From: Clarkia xantiana subsp. parviflora
Lineage: Eukaryota > Streptophyta > Magnoliopsida > Myrtales > Onagraceae
Assembly (NCBI GenBank): GCA_036873135.1
Contig: JAPTYO010000005.1
Span: forward strand, 14,734,166-14,798,165
Direction of reading: 5' to 3'
DNA length: 64,000 bases
In this document: piece by piece, positions 20,571 to 33,147 of the stretch
Numbering within the stretch: the stretch's first letter is position 1
Layout: each line of letters opens with the position of its first letter
The notes under the pieces: generated by a model
Database searches by the model: none
Told to the model about the DNA's origin: nothing
The model's input: only the letters and a program-made list of their open reading frames with translations
Program-made: the position numbers and the translations under genes

Positions 20571-23500
20571 TTTTTGGTGGAATCGCTACTACTAGAATGA
20601 AAATTCTGGGAAGAAGGGGGAGGAAAGGATGAAATGCTATCTTTTGAAGAGATGCTCTTCTATAAGACGACAGAGAGAAGATAGAGAGTTGTGGGTGCTC
20701 ATGATTACAGTAGACCTCTAGCCGTAAATAGATGTTAGGGTAGCACGCATGCAGGTCTAACGAAGGGACACGTCAAAATTGAAGCAACCAGAGACGACGA
20801 ACCGGAAAAAAACCAAAATAAATGGGAAAAAATAAAAACAGGTGCACAAACCTCAACCAAAGGAACAACTGAGTATAAATCTCTAGACCCAAGAATCAAT
20901 ACTAGCCAACACCACGATTTCTTAACGGAAAAGTAATAGTGTTTGGGCGATGAAGGTGAAGAGACAGTAGAGAGAGAACGAAAAGTTGAAAAACTTGCGC
21001 TTGGATCATATGAAATGTTCTCTAATAATATATATTTTGTATTTATTTATATATATTAATGTAGAAATTAATAAACAAAAAGACATTATGTATTTTAATA
21101 AATTAATTTAAAGAAAAATTATGTTTATAAGATATATATTAATTTACTGTACTCATTATTATTTTTAAAAAAAAAAATTGCGTGTAGGTCAATGATTTAT
21201 TACTATATTATATATATATATATAATATAGTAATCCTATAATTTTCTTTGTTGGGTATTTTCTTAAGGAGCATGATAGACATTATTCGGAATGTCTGAAC
21301 ACTAAACTCTCTCATAGTGGCAAGCAAGTAATAAATGCAAAGTTTGATGGCAATTTTATTTATCACCTAGTCGGAATGTTGTCGGAACTAATTCATCGAA
21401 ATCTATATTTTTTCCTTTCTTAAGTTTTGATTGAAGAAATAGACAATTAAGAAGAAAACAAACAATTAAGAAATTGCTAACTTCCTCGAGAAGGTCTTTA
21501 GCTAACCTAACCTCCTTGAGAAGGACTTCCCTTTTGTTTTCTCTGATGAAGAAAAAGATTTCCGCTTTAATTAGTCAACAAAACAAAACATACTAAAGAG
21601 TAATGAATTTTAATTCTTTATTTTCAAATGTTTTTGTACTATTGGATATTTGGATGCGCTAAATGCTTATTTGGATATATATTTTTTTTAAATTTTCAAA
21701 TGTATTATGAAAAAAAAAATTAAATGGATTATACTTTTAAAAATAATAAATAAAATCATTATAACAAAAAAATTAAAAATATTTTTCACCTAAAATAACA
21801 TGATTATATCCATATTTAAGGATGTTAATAAATTATGTGAAAAACATTAATAATTCTTATTCAAGTTAATTAATGGACGAATGGTTGAATGTCACATCGG
21901 ACATCTTATTGGTTGTAGCTAGCTAACTTCTCTGGGAAGGTCTTTCATTTTTCTTTTCATTTCGCTGCTTTTGATAATTTGGGACTTGTGGTCTGATGAG
22001 TGTTTGTATTTAAAAATCATTTGCTACGTTTGTGAGTTCAAACTTTATTTAGTACATGACCCACCCAAATGTCACAATGGGAACGCGCTGATAGCTTTTC
22101 TTTTATTTTTATTAATTATTAAGGGGGCGTTTTGATTAAAGTAGTGTGAGGTTCTTTGAAATGTGAGATAACAAATAATATGGGTCGTATATTGTAATAT
22201 TAGATTGCAGTGTCTGGTTGTACTGTAATATTTAGTATAATGTTAAATTACAGTGTTTAATATGTGTTGTTATATGGACGTTATGTTTTTTTTTTATTAC
22301 AATTACAATTTAGTAAAAAGATTGGTGAGTATTCAGAAATCTAACAGGTATTTATTTATTAAGAAAAACGTACCATTTTTCAAATATGTTAAACTAGGTG
22401 ACATACCCGTACGTTGCGCGGTAAATAATTTGTTTATATAATATTGTGATATTAATAAATTCCAATTTTTTCCCCAATAATAAATTCCAATTTGATATTG
22501 ATATAATTTGATTGGTTTTTGTTATTTGAAATAGTTTAGTCAATACAATGTAATACTACTACATATTTAAGGTATATATATATATGAACTTATATAATTC
22601 TATCTCAATGTGCGTTGACAGAAGTGTTATTTGTTAGTTAATACGTGTGCACATATGATATTAAGATTTCTAGGGTAACTCATTACAAACCATCAAAATA
22701 TTAAATGAATAAACACTTACTTTTTTTTTTGTCATAATAAACACTTATTTACTAAATAATATTGTTAATTATATGTTCTTATATTTTTAGTATTTAATTG
22801 ATTTTTTATATAGTATACACATTTTTTTATAAAATTTATACATTTAATTGATAATTAAAATTTTAATTAGTATTTCGGATAATAATCTTAAATATAATTT
22901 ATTCTATTAACACAAGTGATGTCACATGGGTAAATGTAACTCATGGTTTATGCGAACCATTTGTTGTATACAATATTTTTACATTTAATTACCTATCATA
23001 TAGATGTTCTAACCAAATTATATTATATACTAGGTAATTTACCCGCACTTTGCGCGTTATGATAATTTGTGCATTTTATTAATAAAAGAATATATGTAAA
23101 TATATTTATAAAATGGTATTATATTAATCATACATACACATACATATACATATATATATATATATTATACAGTTTTAAAATATATTTATTTTATTATTCT
23201 TTTATATTTTTCACTATTTTTTTAACTTGTTTAATAATATTTAATCATTTCATGTTTTCTATATATATTTTCAACACTTAAGTCATTTTATGTTTTTCTT
23301 TACTTTTTTTAATATAAAAAAAATTGTAACTATCTAGTAATTATATATTAGTTAAAAGATATATTCACTATAGTTTTCTAAGTTCATTATTTACTTAAAT
23401 AAATCTTTTTTTTTTGTTGGCAAAGTTATTTGATTTTTTTATCTAATTTTTTTTCCGACCTATTTTAGTGTACTTTACAAATTAATTTGTTAGAGTGCAA

Positions 23501-23782
23501 ACTTGCAATTTTCTTTTGTATGAGGTTCAAAATCCAATTTTGCAAACTCGAAATGAAACGGTTCATAACATGGAATGTGGAGCTTTGCTTGATTTTTAGA
23601 CTTCCATGTGGAAGTGATATGTTGTTGTAACTTATCAAATTTGACATGTACCAATCAATTAATTTCATTTTAACACATAAGAAAGATAAAGTTGTGTAAA
23701 AACCTTACTTGTCAACTTGTTAGAAGATTATTTAGAATTATATTATATATAGATAGATAGATAGATAGATATAGATATAGAT
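20571..23782. other. AT-rich spacer without genes
   Basis: No coding sequence supported. I see poly-A/T runs, a short AT palindrome at about 21199-21232, a MITE end at 22123, repeats containing ACCCG-N-ACTTTGCGCG-type words near 22405 and 23040, and a GATA microsatellite at about 23749-23782. Confidence 0.7.
22123..22260. repeat. Tourist/PIF-Harbinger-like MITE end
   Basis: GGGGGCGTTTTGATTAAAG after TAA, followed by AGTGTGAGGTTCTTTGAAAT and TGTAATATTAGATT modules. These match the left part of the element at 24306-24986. The other terminus was not found. Confidence 0.4.
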
Positions 23783-25060
23783 GGTCGGTGACATATGTTT
23801 AATCAAAATGAGTTTTCGGTGTAATTTTTTTTTTTTAGACTTTTGGTGTCAAACGTTTACGTTTTGTAGACTTTTTGTGCATTTGTTAGTTGACCGTTAA
23901 ATACTTTTATTTTGTTTAATTTAGTTCTCCAATTTATACCTCTAATTTTTTATTACTACAATTTAATTCATAAACAATTTCAATTGGACCCTAAGTCCAG
24001 TTGACCTAGTTAGGGTCCGACCCTGACAGGGTCAAACCCTAATTAGAGTTGCCCAGGTCCAGCGACCCAGCTAGACTCCCGGATCTGGCGACCCTGACCA
24101 GGGTCTGACCCAGCCATTGGTCGGACCCTGGTTAGGCCAACTGGACCCAGGGTCCGATTGAAATTGTTTAGGATTGTTTAGGGACTAAATTTTAAAATTT
24201 AAAATTAGTCATATAAATTAGTGGACTAACTGAATAAACAAAAGTATTTAGCAGTCAACTAATAGATGCACCAAAATTCTACAAAATGCAAACATTTGAC
24301 ACCAATGTGGCGTTTGGATGGATGTAATGTGAGATTGCTTGAAATGTGAGATTACAAGTAATGTGAGCTACGTAGTGTAATGTTAGATTACAATGTTTGG
24401 TTGTGCTGTGATGTGGAATGTAATGTTAGATTACAGTGTTTGGTATGTGTTGTAATGTGATTTTATTATTATTATATTAATCTATATGAGAGTATATTAT
24501 ATCTTAATATGATAAGATTTAAAAGAATATATATTTTAACAACAACTAAATTTTTAAAGACTATGTGTATGATTAATTTTATTGACATTTATGAATTCTA
24601 AAGACAAAATATTTAAACTCAATACGCATTCTATTAATTAAAACATTATATTTAGTTTTTAAGATAATTTCATAAAAAAAAATGCAACGAAAAAGACTAA
24701 CTCATTTTATAAGAACATCATGTGAATTATTATTTATTATAATAATGAGTTATAAAGTATATAAAAAATAAAAAAAGCTAATAATAATAACAATATTATT
24801 ATCATAATAAGCTATAAAGATATTATAAAATATTTTATCTATTTAATAAATAATAATACTCTGTAATGTTGGACGTAATGTAACATTACATCTGTTTTTG
24901 GATGTAATCTCACATTACGTTGAATGGAGTTTGGACGTAATCTCATATTACAATGCACATTACATTACATCCATCAAAACACCCCCCAAAAGTCTAAAAA
25001 AAAAAATGTTGCATCAAAAGCCAATGTTGGTTAAACATATGGCACCAAAAGAACATTTAA
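23783..25060. repeat. foldback MITE (Mutator-like family), interrupted
   Basis: Left arm begins near GACATATGTTTAATC; the right arm ends GTTAAACATATGGCACCAAAA. Between them are paired modules: GTTGACCGTTAA / CAGTCAACTAATAG, and AATTTAGTTCTCCAA / TAGTGGACTAACTGAA. The GC-rich core of GGTCCGACCCTG-type inverted repeats lies at about 23985-24165. The right arm is split by a second MITE (24306-24986). Target duplication not resolved. Confidence 0.6.
24306..24986. repeat. Tourist-like MITE nested in the foldback MITE
   Basis: Termini TGGCGTTTGGATGGATGTAA and, as reverse complement at the right, GGGGGTGTTTTGATGGATGT form an imperfect inverted repeat resembling Tourist/PIF-Harbinger ends. A possible 3-bp CAA duplication flanks it. 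No transposase inside. Confidence 0.6.
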
Positions 25061-25419
25061 CAATTTTATAATAAATGGGGACGCGCAGATACCATTTTTT
25101 TTAACTTATCATAATAATATTCATTATTGAATACCGTAATTGAAAAGACATAATTTTTCTTCAGTACTCTAATTTACGAACGTTTTTTTTTTAAATTTAA
25201 AAGTAGAAGTGATAAATGACATATGATATATTATATTTCTAACTTATGTACATCAGTCTAAAAAATGATCAATAATATATATTTATGCTCTCTTAGTATA
25301 TTATTAATAATATTTTTAAAAATATTTCACTGCAAAGTACGAGTCAATAATATTTGAACATATTTTTCATATGAACGAAATACCGAACAAAGTGTTTCCT
25401 ATTAAATTGTTAAATTTAA

Positions 25420-25800
25420 GGGTTAAAGAGACTTTTTGGTGTCATATGTTTGAATTAAGTTGGCTATTGGTTTCATATCTTTTTTTGTAAACTTTTGGCG
25501 CCATGCGTATGCATTTTGTAGACTTTTGGTGCATTCATTAGTCAACCGTCAAGTTTGACTGTTAAGTACCTATGTGTAAGTCACGTGATTTACACATAAG
25601 ATTCATTTTTGCTCAATTTAGTTCTCCAGTTTATATCTCTAACTTTTAATTTTTGCAATTTAGTTCCTAAACAAACTCAACCGCACCATAACTCAAAATT
25701 GACTCAACTAAGGTCCGACTCATGGTTGGGTCCGACCCTGGTTGGGGTCCCCGGAGCAGTCAGGCCCAAGTTGGGGTCGTCGGACCTGGTCGACCACCAC
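25420..25800. repeat. left half of a foldback MITE (Mutator-like family)
   Basis: Begins GGGTTAAAGAGACTTTTTGG and carries TTTGGTGTCATATGTTTGA, GTCAACCGTCAAG, AAGTCACGTGATTTACAC and a GC-rich GGTCCGACCCTGGTTGG core. It ends near 25800 without a right arm. Confidence 0.55.
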
Positions 25801-26121
25801 ATTACTTGGTAAGAATTTATACATTCATAGAAATTGTGCATGCCGTTTGGAAAAGAAATAGTTAAATTATATACATACCATTGAAACATTTCCTTAAAAG
25901 CATTACTGACTTAGAATTTTCGTACCTACAAACAAAAAACAAAAAGTATCAGAGGTACATACATATAAAGTTAGATCATACAACCTCATATACAATGTTA
26001 TAAAACCTACGAAGACTAAAAGCAAATTACTTAAGAACTCAATACATATACCTATGGAATTACCAAACACACAATTATCGAAAACACATGATCACTTTGG
26101 AGCAATTATATTTGGTAAGAG

Positions 26122-26459
26122 CGTGTTATCAGAACCGGACCGGACGTCGAACCGGCAAGGGTGCCGGTTCCCGGTTCACCGGTCAGACCGCCGGTCCGGC
26201 CCGGTTCGGTTGCTGGTCCATATAATATAATATCTAATCCAGATCGCCGGTTCGACCTGGTTTTTTTTGTTTTTTTTAATGAAAGGAAAGTCTGAACCGG
26301 TGAACCGGCGAACCGCCCGGTTCGCCCAAAACCGGCCGGTTCGGTGAAAACCGAACTGCAGAACCGGATTCGCTTACATCCTCCGGAAATGAGCAAACCG
26401 GACCGTGGAGGGGTCCGGTTCCGGTCCGACCGCCGGTCCGGCCGGTTCTGATAACACTG
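26122..26459. repeat. hAT-type MITE with 8-bp target duplication
   Basis: 338 bp. Terminal inverted repeats CGTGTTATCAGAACCGG and CCGGTTCTGATAACACTG. Duplication GGTAAGAG at 26114-26121 and 26460-26467. The unoccupied site, with a single GGTAAGAG, is preserved at 27320-27327 in the duplicated copy. The interior is rich in CCGGTTC words. No transposase. Confidence 0.9.
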
Positions 26460-26535
26460 GGTAAGAGACCTAGCATGTAGCACTTAATTGAAGCAATCAA
26501 ACCAATAAAGCATAATTACTCTATAAATTATTTAC

Positions 26536-26623
26536 CTTCCATATCTTATTTTAGGAGAAGGAGAGTGCATTTCAGCGCCATGAAGAATAAAGCTTGTATC
26601 TCACTTGGATTGCCATAAACACC
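26536..26623 (-). pseudogene. neutral/alkaline invertase exon relic, copy 1
   Basis: Minus strand, between an AG acceptor at 26624 and a GT donor at 26535, the 88-nt exon reads [18 protein letters not shown] and then LLLLK with an in-frame TAA. This is the highly conserved [20 protein letters not shown] block of plant neutral/alkaline invertases, which split sucrose. The stop and the absence of other recognised exons make it a relic. Intron borders show it came from genomic DNA, not a processed transcript. Confidence 0.65.
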
Positions 26624-26665
26624 CTGGCGCAAAAAAATACAGTTAAAGCAATCATCAAATCTGAC

Positions 26666-27206
26666 CCTAAGGCTTATTCTCTTCCAGGGCACATTGGGCA
26701 TTTGATTTTTTTTTTTTTTTTTTATTTTATGAAATGATTAATGAAATCCTTCCTTATTACTTGTCCATGATTTTCTTAATTCCCCTGTTTCATTCACATT
26801 TTTAGAAACCATAGACGGAAAAGCTAACTCAAGAATATAAAATAGAACCATTCATTCATCTTTGAAAAGAGAATCGAATGTTTGCAATATCATGGAAAAA
26901 CAATTAAAGATGGATGTGATAAATTAAGAAAAAAACTAAAATTGTAAGGTTAATATAATGTTGTATGATTTACTTACTATTAGTGAGAAGCTGCTACTTA
27001 AAATTTGGAACTTTTAACTAAAAATGATATTTAAACATTGACATATATCAAACCTGAAGCTGTAAGTTGTTTGCAATAGAATATGTTTCTATCAACACTT
27101 CTTCTTAAGTTGTAATAAAGAGGAATTGCTCTATTATCCAAAATCTAATTAAATCTATAAAAGAACTCTAAAAAGTATCAAGGAATCCATACATTACTTG
27201 GTATGC
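26666..27206. other. AT-rich spacer without genes
   Basis: No coding frame or recognised repeat beyond a poly-T run at about 26707-26724. It separates the two copies of the small duplication. Confidence 0.6.
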
Positions 27207-27528
27207 AATCTAAGAAGACCAAAAAATATTACTTAAGAACTCAATTCCTATATCTATCTATGAAATTACCAAATACACAATTATCTAAAACACATAATCA
27301 CTTTGAAGCAATTATATTTGGTAAGAGACCTGACATGTAGAACCTAATTGAAACAATCAGACCATTAAAGCATAATTATTTCAATAAATTCTTTACCTTT
27401 TTCACATCTTGTTTTAGGAGAAGGAGAGCGCACTTAGTGTCATGAAAGAGCTTGTATTTCAATTGGATTTCCATAAACACCCTAACGGTGAAGGGAAAAA
27501 AACACAGTTAAAGTTACCATCAAACTGA
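27207..27528. repeat. segmental duplication, copy 2 (empty MITE site)
   Basis: Second copy of 26006-26665 without the hAT MITE. The single GGTAAGAG is at 27320-27327. Confidence 0.75.
27397..27481 (-). pseudogene. neutral/alkaline invertase exon relic, copy 2
   Basis: The duplicate of 26536-26623, also bounded by AG and GT. It reads VYGNPIEIQAL and then hits a TGA created by a small deletion, followed in other frames by CALLLLKQDVKK. The lesions differ from copy 1, so the two copies decayed at least partly after duplication. Confidence 0.6.
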
Positions 27529-27710
27529 CACTGAGATCTAATTTCACAAAAAAAGTAAGATTTTTGATGCAATTCTTATTCTTAGTTCCATTCTCTGGTA
27601 ACTAGTAACTAATCCATGCCTCAGATCAAAGAGAAGTTGTTCCAACTTATTAATTGGCATTAATCCTAGACCCTTGACAAAATTTGTTCAAACTTTGCAA
27701 ACCTGATCAT

Positions 27711-28405
27711 TGTTGGATCACGGTGAAACTCCGGTACGGTCTTTGACGGCGATCCTAGCTCCTTCGCTCCACGTGGTCCTGCAAAGAGGGGATAGACCGG
27801 GCGGTGACCCAGAATCCCTCTCCGATGCTTAAATGAGTATCTCGTATGGACTGGAAAACAGTAATCTCAAAGTGTATAACAACGTAATTGATCTGAGGTG
27901 ACCTCTGCCCTTTTATAGGCGGAGAGGTAACTCAGTTACCTGGTGAACCGTTGGGGGTGGTTAGCCCGTATTCCGCGTATCTCGGGCACGATCCCGCCTA
28001 TCTAGGCCATGATCTCGCTTATCTCGGCCACGCCCCGCGTATCTCGGCCACGCTCCGCGTATCTCGGTCACGCCCCGCGTATCTCGGCCTTAACCTCTGA
28101 TAGCAAGTCCCGACTAACATCGGGGACTCCAGAGTTATCTCGTTGTGTCACCGCTCGGGGCCCCTTGTCATCGTGACAGGGCCAATCATTCTCAGGGATT
28201 CGTCATCGGGGCCTACTTAAAGGCTTCTCATCGGGAGCTTCCAGCTCACCTGTCGGGACCAACTCTGTCGGGACCTTTCATCATCGGGACTCCCTGCGTC
28301 GGGACCCTTCACCTTGGTCTTCTTGACCTCTATTTTAGGGCCCAGTGGGCCTATTCGCCGTTTCCTCACCGTTAAAGAGCCTAACGGTCATAGCGGAACC
28401 CATCA
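27711..28405 (-). repeat. 3' LTR of element B
   Basis: 695 bp. Contains about 20-bp CCGCGTATCTCGGCCACG repeats (27970-28085), fewer than the right LTR, and the TATA-bearing inverted repeat at 27893-27935. Confidence 0.93.
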
Positions 28406-28786
28406 TTTGCCCCCAAGACATGAGGGACTTTTAGTTCGTCGTGTCTTTCAACTCCCGACCTACCGACGTCGAAGTCGGGGATCTTTCCCTTGGCATAGTC
28501 ACTCAGTATGAGTCTTCTCGTTCACGTTTCCTCAATACCTTGTGGATAACTGCCAAATCCGAGAGGACTCCTCGGTTCCCCAGCCATTAAATGCAGCAGA
28601 TAACGAAGTGGCGTCTTCAGTACTCGTGCCTGATTTTTTGCACCTGCTTTTTCTGAAAAGTGCTTTTCAGGCTGTTTCATCATTGCGTCCGTTGTCATTC
28701 TGCACGTTTCATCTCAACGGCTCAGATTAGAACGCTTCAACTTCGACGATTCAGATCAAAGCATCCCTTCGACTGTCCTCTTCGCC

Positions 28787-28793
28787 TATAAAA
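28787..28793 (+). promoter_or_regulatory. TATA box of the element B aORF
   Basis: TATAAAA 169 nt upstream of ATG 28956, matching the positions in A and C. Confidence 0.65.
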
Positions 28794-28955
28794 CCCTAAC
28801 CGTAGGCACAGTTTCACTTTTACCGTCTCCGTATTTTCAAAAGCTCTCTGCAACTTCTCTGCGAATTCAAACTTTCTGCGATTCCGAAAGACTTCAGTGC
28901 TCCTCCGATCACTTTTCCGGCAACGCCAAGTTCATCCCTCCAACCTTCGATCATC

Positions 28956-31639
28956 ATGTATGGTAAGGGTTTCCTCTTTATTGTTCGCCTTCATCTCTGC
29001 TTAGTTTGTTTGTAATTTCCCGGAAAAACCCAATGTCCCTTTCCATGGCTGATTTCAGATAGTGAATCTGGTTTCGAGGGAAGGAAGCCCTTCAACTTCG
29101 ACTATGCTCTGAATGAAATTTCCAGCACCGCTTATGATGCAGCTCTCCGGGAGGGATGCATTACTTCTACCTGGAACCTCGTTTCCACTATCCCTGGCCC
29201 CGTCCCTTGGGTAACCCTGAGGTTACTCGTCCCCGGAAAGGGGAGGTATTTGTCTCTACGGGACAAATATCAGCGGGGATCAGATTTCCCTTCTGCGGTA
29301 ATCTAGTCGAGATGTGCCAGCACTACAAAACTCATCCGACCACCTTCTCTCCGCATGCTATACGCCTGTGGAACGCCTTTCAGGTCCCCTACTTCCGACA
29401 GCAGTGGGTATACAGCCTCAAGCTCTTCAGGACCTTCTACGGGATGAAGTGCAACGAGGCGGGGGTTTGCGCCTTCTACCCCCGGATGCCAAAGTGGAAC
29501 AAGACGCAACTCGGGTTGTACAACTGGACCACTGATACCTGGAAGGTGGTCAAGGGTCGGGGACTTCTGGTCGACATGGGGTGCGACAACAGTGGGTGGA
29601 AGAGGAGCTACTTCTTCATCCAAAACTCCTCGATCCCGTGGCCCCGATGGGAGGTGGAAGCGGACTCTCCTCCCGCTTTCCACACCTATACCGATGAAGA
29701 CTTCCAGACCCTTCAGCTCATCCAGCTTTACCGGTGGGGGGAGTCCTACACTCCCCTTGATGCCAATTCTCTCGTGGAGCGGGACCTGGTGAATGCCGGG
29801 ATCCGACTCCTCGACATAATCTCCGGGGGGGCAGCTCTTCGACGGCCCCTCCAATATGGTTTCCTGGGTAAATCTCTAACCCTTTTTCTTTTACTGTTTG
29901 CAGCCAAGAAGCTATCCGTGCTGAACAATCTGATCCTTAAGCAGGGGGAGACCGATGTTGTCCGCCCCACGCGGAAGAGGAAGTCAGCCAAGAAGGCTGC
30001 TGCTCCATCGGGATCTCCTTCCGCGGAGCAACCAAAGCGGAGCCGCGTGGAGGTGGATAAGCTCTTTGACGTCCAGAGCACTGAAGAAGGTAAAAAGCTC
30101 CGCCTCGCTATTAAATCGTACAGGAGGCTGGTTCCGAAGGAGTTGATTCCTTCGACCATGGAAGCCCGCATCGCTGATGTCAAACGAGTCCTCCGGGGGA
30201 AATTCCTCGTGTCCTGAAGGCGGGCTACTATAATTACCACGGGAAGGACCAATATGTCTCCCGACGTATTTTTTGGTGTAAGAACCCTAATGAACTCCCT
30301 GATTACGTTTCTGAAGCCTCTCGTCCTCTAGGTGCAGGTCGCTCAGGAGCTCCGTCAGGTGCTGGAGCTTCAGCGGGTGCACCACCCTTAGCAGGGGCGC
30401 CTCCTTCAACAGGGGAAGAAACCCCGACCGGCGAACAATTTCGTCGGGTGGAAACCTTGGACTCCTCCGAGGAGACTGATGAGGGTGGCTCCCTTCATCA
30501 TCGTCGGAGGACGGGGCAGTCCCCATTGAAACCAACCTCCCAGGGGCTGCCCCCTCGTCTTCTCCGCAGCAGCGACAGCCGTCGCCCATCCACGACTTCA
30601 CTCCTTTCCCCGCCCGGGGCGAGCCGGAGGCGCGCCCCTCCACGACTCGTGCTGGCCCTTCTCCTCTCCCTCTCGACGGGAGTTTCTACAGGGCCTTCGA
30701 CCCCGCACAGGTGGATTCTCCCTGGACCCCAATCCAAACGCTGCAAGGGGTCCAGCTTCGACAAGGGGATGCCCACCCGGAGCTGGCTCTGCATCTGCTG
30801 GCAGGCTCGATCCTGCCCAGCATGCGGTATCCGATTTCCTTGAATCGGGAGGCGATGCGTTGGGATGTTCGAGACATGTCCATGCGTCGGATAGAGGTAA
30901 AACTCACTTCTCTCTTTCATCAGTAAGACTGGTTGCTTATCCGTTAACACTTCTCTTTCTTCTATCGCAGGAGATCGGGGACATCAACCGTCTCTTTGGG
31001 TACCTCTTCGCCTTTGAGGAGTCCCGGGAGCGAAACCGGGCATCCATCGCCAAGCTTAAGGAGGATCTCGCGGTCTCCAAGTCTTCACGGGGGAAACTGG
31101 CCAAGGAGCAGGCCATCCTCGACCGAAAGGCTCGGGACCTCCAAAAGCAGGTTGGTGACTTCGAGGAGCTCCTGAGGCGGGAGCAACAGGAGCGGCAGGC
31201 TGCTGAGGACAAGCTGGTCCTCGAGAAGAAGGCTCTGGAGGAGCAAGTTGCGGGGGTTCCCGCGCAGCTGGTCGCGGCCGAGACCAAGGGCCGGGAGGAT
31301 TATCGGAGGTCTGAAGACTTCCAGGCTGACGCTTTGAAGTTATGCAGCGCGGAGGTGGAGAACACCTTCTTCAACGTGGTTGAGGAGCTCCACCTGGAGT
31401 ATGGCGATGCCATCAACTTCGACAAGTCTCCTTCTCTTGCTCCCTTCGCGAAGAAATACTTTGCCCTTTCGGAGGAGAGTGATGGGGGGAGTACTCCCGC
31501 GATTGTCGAAGACACAGCAGAGCCTCCAAGTGCTGATGCCCCGATAGTCGACCCTCCAACGGCTGACCCTGTGGAGCCTTCTGCTACCGACCTCGTGGAC
31601 CCAGCTCCCGTAGATGCCCCCGACAAGGACCAAGCCTAA
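28956..31639 (+). pseudogene. antisense additional ORF (aORF) of element B, spliced, broken
   Basis: Exons by GT-AG and by alignment to A and C: 28956-28962, 29059-29867, 29904-30896, 30971-31639. The conserved second-exon domain shows GKRRFP-like GIRFPFCGNLVEM, HAIRLWNAFQ, TFYGMKCNEAGVCAF, KRSYFFIQ, PWPRWEVE. The last exon encodes an Arg/Glu/Lys coiled coil and an acidic tail ending DKDQA, as in A (NKDQA). Lesions: single-base losses near 29170 and near 30198. The 36-nt intron 2 is a multiple of three, so spliced and unspliced forms stay in frame. Function unknown. Confidence 0.75.
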
Positions 31640-31744
31640 CTGCTTATCTCTAGAGTCTTTGTATTCTCCTCATTTTGTAATCGTCGGGCCTTTGAGCCCC
31701 ATTAATATCAAACATTCTTAGTTCCGATTTTCATTGCACTTCTC

Positions 31745-32500
31745 AAAGTGACTTTACTTGTATTTACTTAAGTCGAAACCTCGATACTTAATATATTCTC
31801 GTACATCACTTAAGACGATTTACTAACTTGCACCACTTAAGGTGACTTACCATCGTGCACCACTTAAGGCGGCTTAATCTCGTGCATCACTTAAGACGAC
31901 TTGATCTCATGCATCACTTAGGACGACTTTAACAATACTTAGAGTAAATCTAAGAATCATGCATCACTTAAGACGACTTAATCTCGTGCATCACTTAAGA
32001 CGACTTTTCTCATGCATCACTTAAGACGACTTTTCTCGTGCATCACGTAAGACGACTTTTCTCATGCATCACTTAAGACGACTTTTCTCGTGCATCACGT
32101 AAGACAACTTTAACAATACTTAGGGTAAACCTAAGAATCACGCATCACTTAAGACGACTTAACCTCGTGCACCACTCAAGGCGACTTTTCTCGTGCACCA
32201 CTCAAGGCGACTTTTCTCGTGCACCACTCAAGGCGACTTTTTTCGTGCACCACCCAAGGCGACTTTTCTCGTGCACCATTCAAGGCGACTTTATAATTCT
32301 TAGAATAAATCTAAGAATAATTCTGACTGGAAGCAACCTCTTTATTAATTGATGGCACAAAATTTGCTTACATCGAATCAAACGACAAATAACTTACACC
32401 ACTTAAGGCGATTTTACATCGGGCACCACTTAAGGCGACTTTTCATCGGGCACCACTTAAGGCGACTTTTCTTCGGGCACCACTTAAGGCGACTTTTCAT
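31745..32500. repeat. tandem repeats between convergent aORF and pol (element B)
   Basis: More than twenty units of about 26 bp around CATCACTTAAGACGACTT and ACCACTTAAGGCGACTTTT. They run through the 860-bp spacer and touch the pol stop codon at 32500. Only short words (TTAAGGC, GACGACTT) are shared with the array of element A. Confidence 0.88.
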
Positions 32501-33142
32501 CAAGCATGGTGTTTCTTCAAGTGTTCACCACTAAAAGAATGCTTGAATACTCTGCCATCGAGGTCTTCCGACTTGTATGCATTCGGGGCTAGCATCCCCA
32601 CGACCTTGTAAGGTCCTTCCCATTTTGGTGACATCTTGTCGATCCGATCCAAAAGGGTAAACTCGTTGCGACGCCAAACCAGCTCCCCGATGAAGAATTG
32701 TCGGGACTTAACTCGCCGATTGTAATACCTGGCCGTCGCCAAACGCATTCGAGCCTGGACTTTGTCGGCTTCCCGCCTCTTCTCTTCGAGAAAGTCCAAG
32801 TCCAGACGTCTCATCTCATCGTTCGTCAGAGGTTCGTAATATCTCATTCGATGGGATGCCACGGCTACATCCACGGGAGCTACAGCCTCCGTGCCATAAA
32901 CAAGGCCAAACGGAGTCTCCCCAGTTGTTCGTTTGGGAGTCGTTCTAACGGCCCAAAGCACGTTTTCTAGCTCGTTCAGCCATTTTCCCTTCAAGGCATA
33001 GACCCTCTTCTTCAGGCCATCCATCACGATTTTGTTGCCTGATTCCACCTGGCCATTAGTCTGAGCATGGCGTACAGAAGCTGTCTGATGCTCGATATTC
33101 AACTCCTTCAGATACTCCTTCACCTGAGACCCGTTAAACGGT
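32500..33142 (-). pseudogene. element B integrase, C-terminal part
   Basis: Open minus frame from the copia-2 insertion point to the stop: NGSQVKEYLKELNIEH, the catalytic Glu region NGQVESGNKIVMDG, then the C-terminal tail ending KKHHA. Its N-terminal continuation lies at 38755 on the far side of copia-2. The GGACC duplication falls within the SDNGPP codons next to the second catalytic Asp, so integrase is cut in two. Confidence 0.88.
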
Positions 33143-33147
33143 GGACC

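Larger units (their letters stand above)
26006..26665. repeat. segmental duplication, copy 1 (with MITE)
   Basis: Aligns, about 85-90% by eye, with 27207-27528 after removing the hAT MITE. Shared blocks include ATTACTTAAGAACTCAAT, CAATTATATTTGGTAAGAG and TTTTAGGAGAAGGAGAG. It contains an invertase exon relic. Confidence 0.75.

Noticed and set aside
22405..22460. Helitron end suggested by ACCCGTACGTTGCGCGG-type words (also near 23040)
   Set aside because: No TC start or CTRR hairpin end could be paired, so only a dispersed repeat can be claimed.
31799..32300. Possible CRISPR-like array of regularly spaced repeats
   Set aside because: Units are contiguous with no unique spacers, inside a plant retrotransposon; it is a minisatellite.
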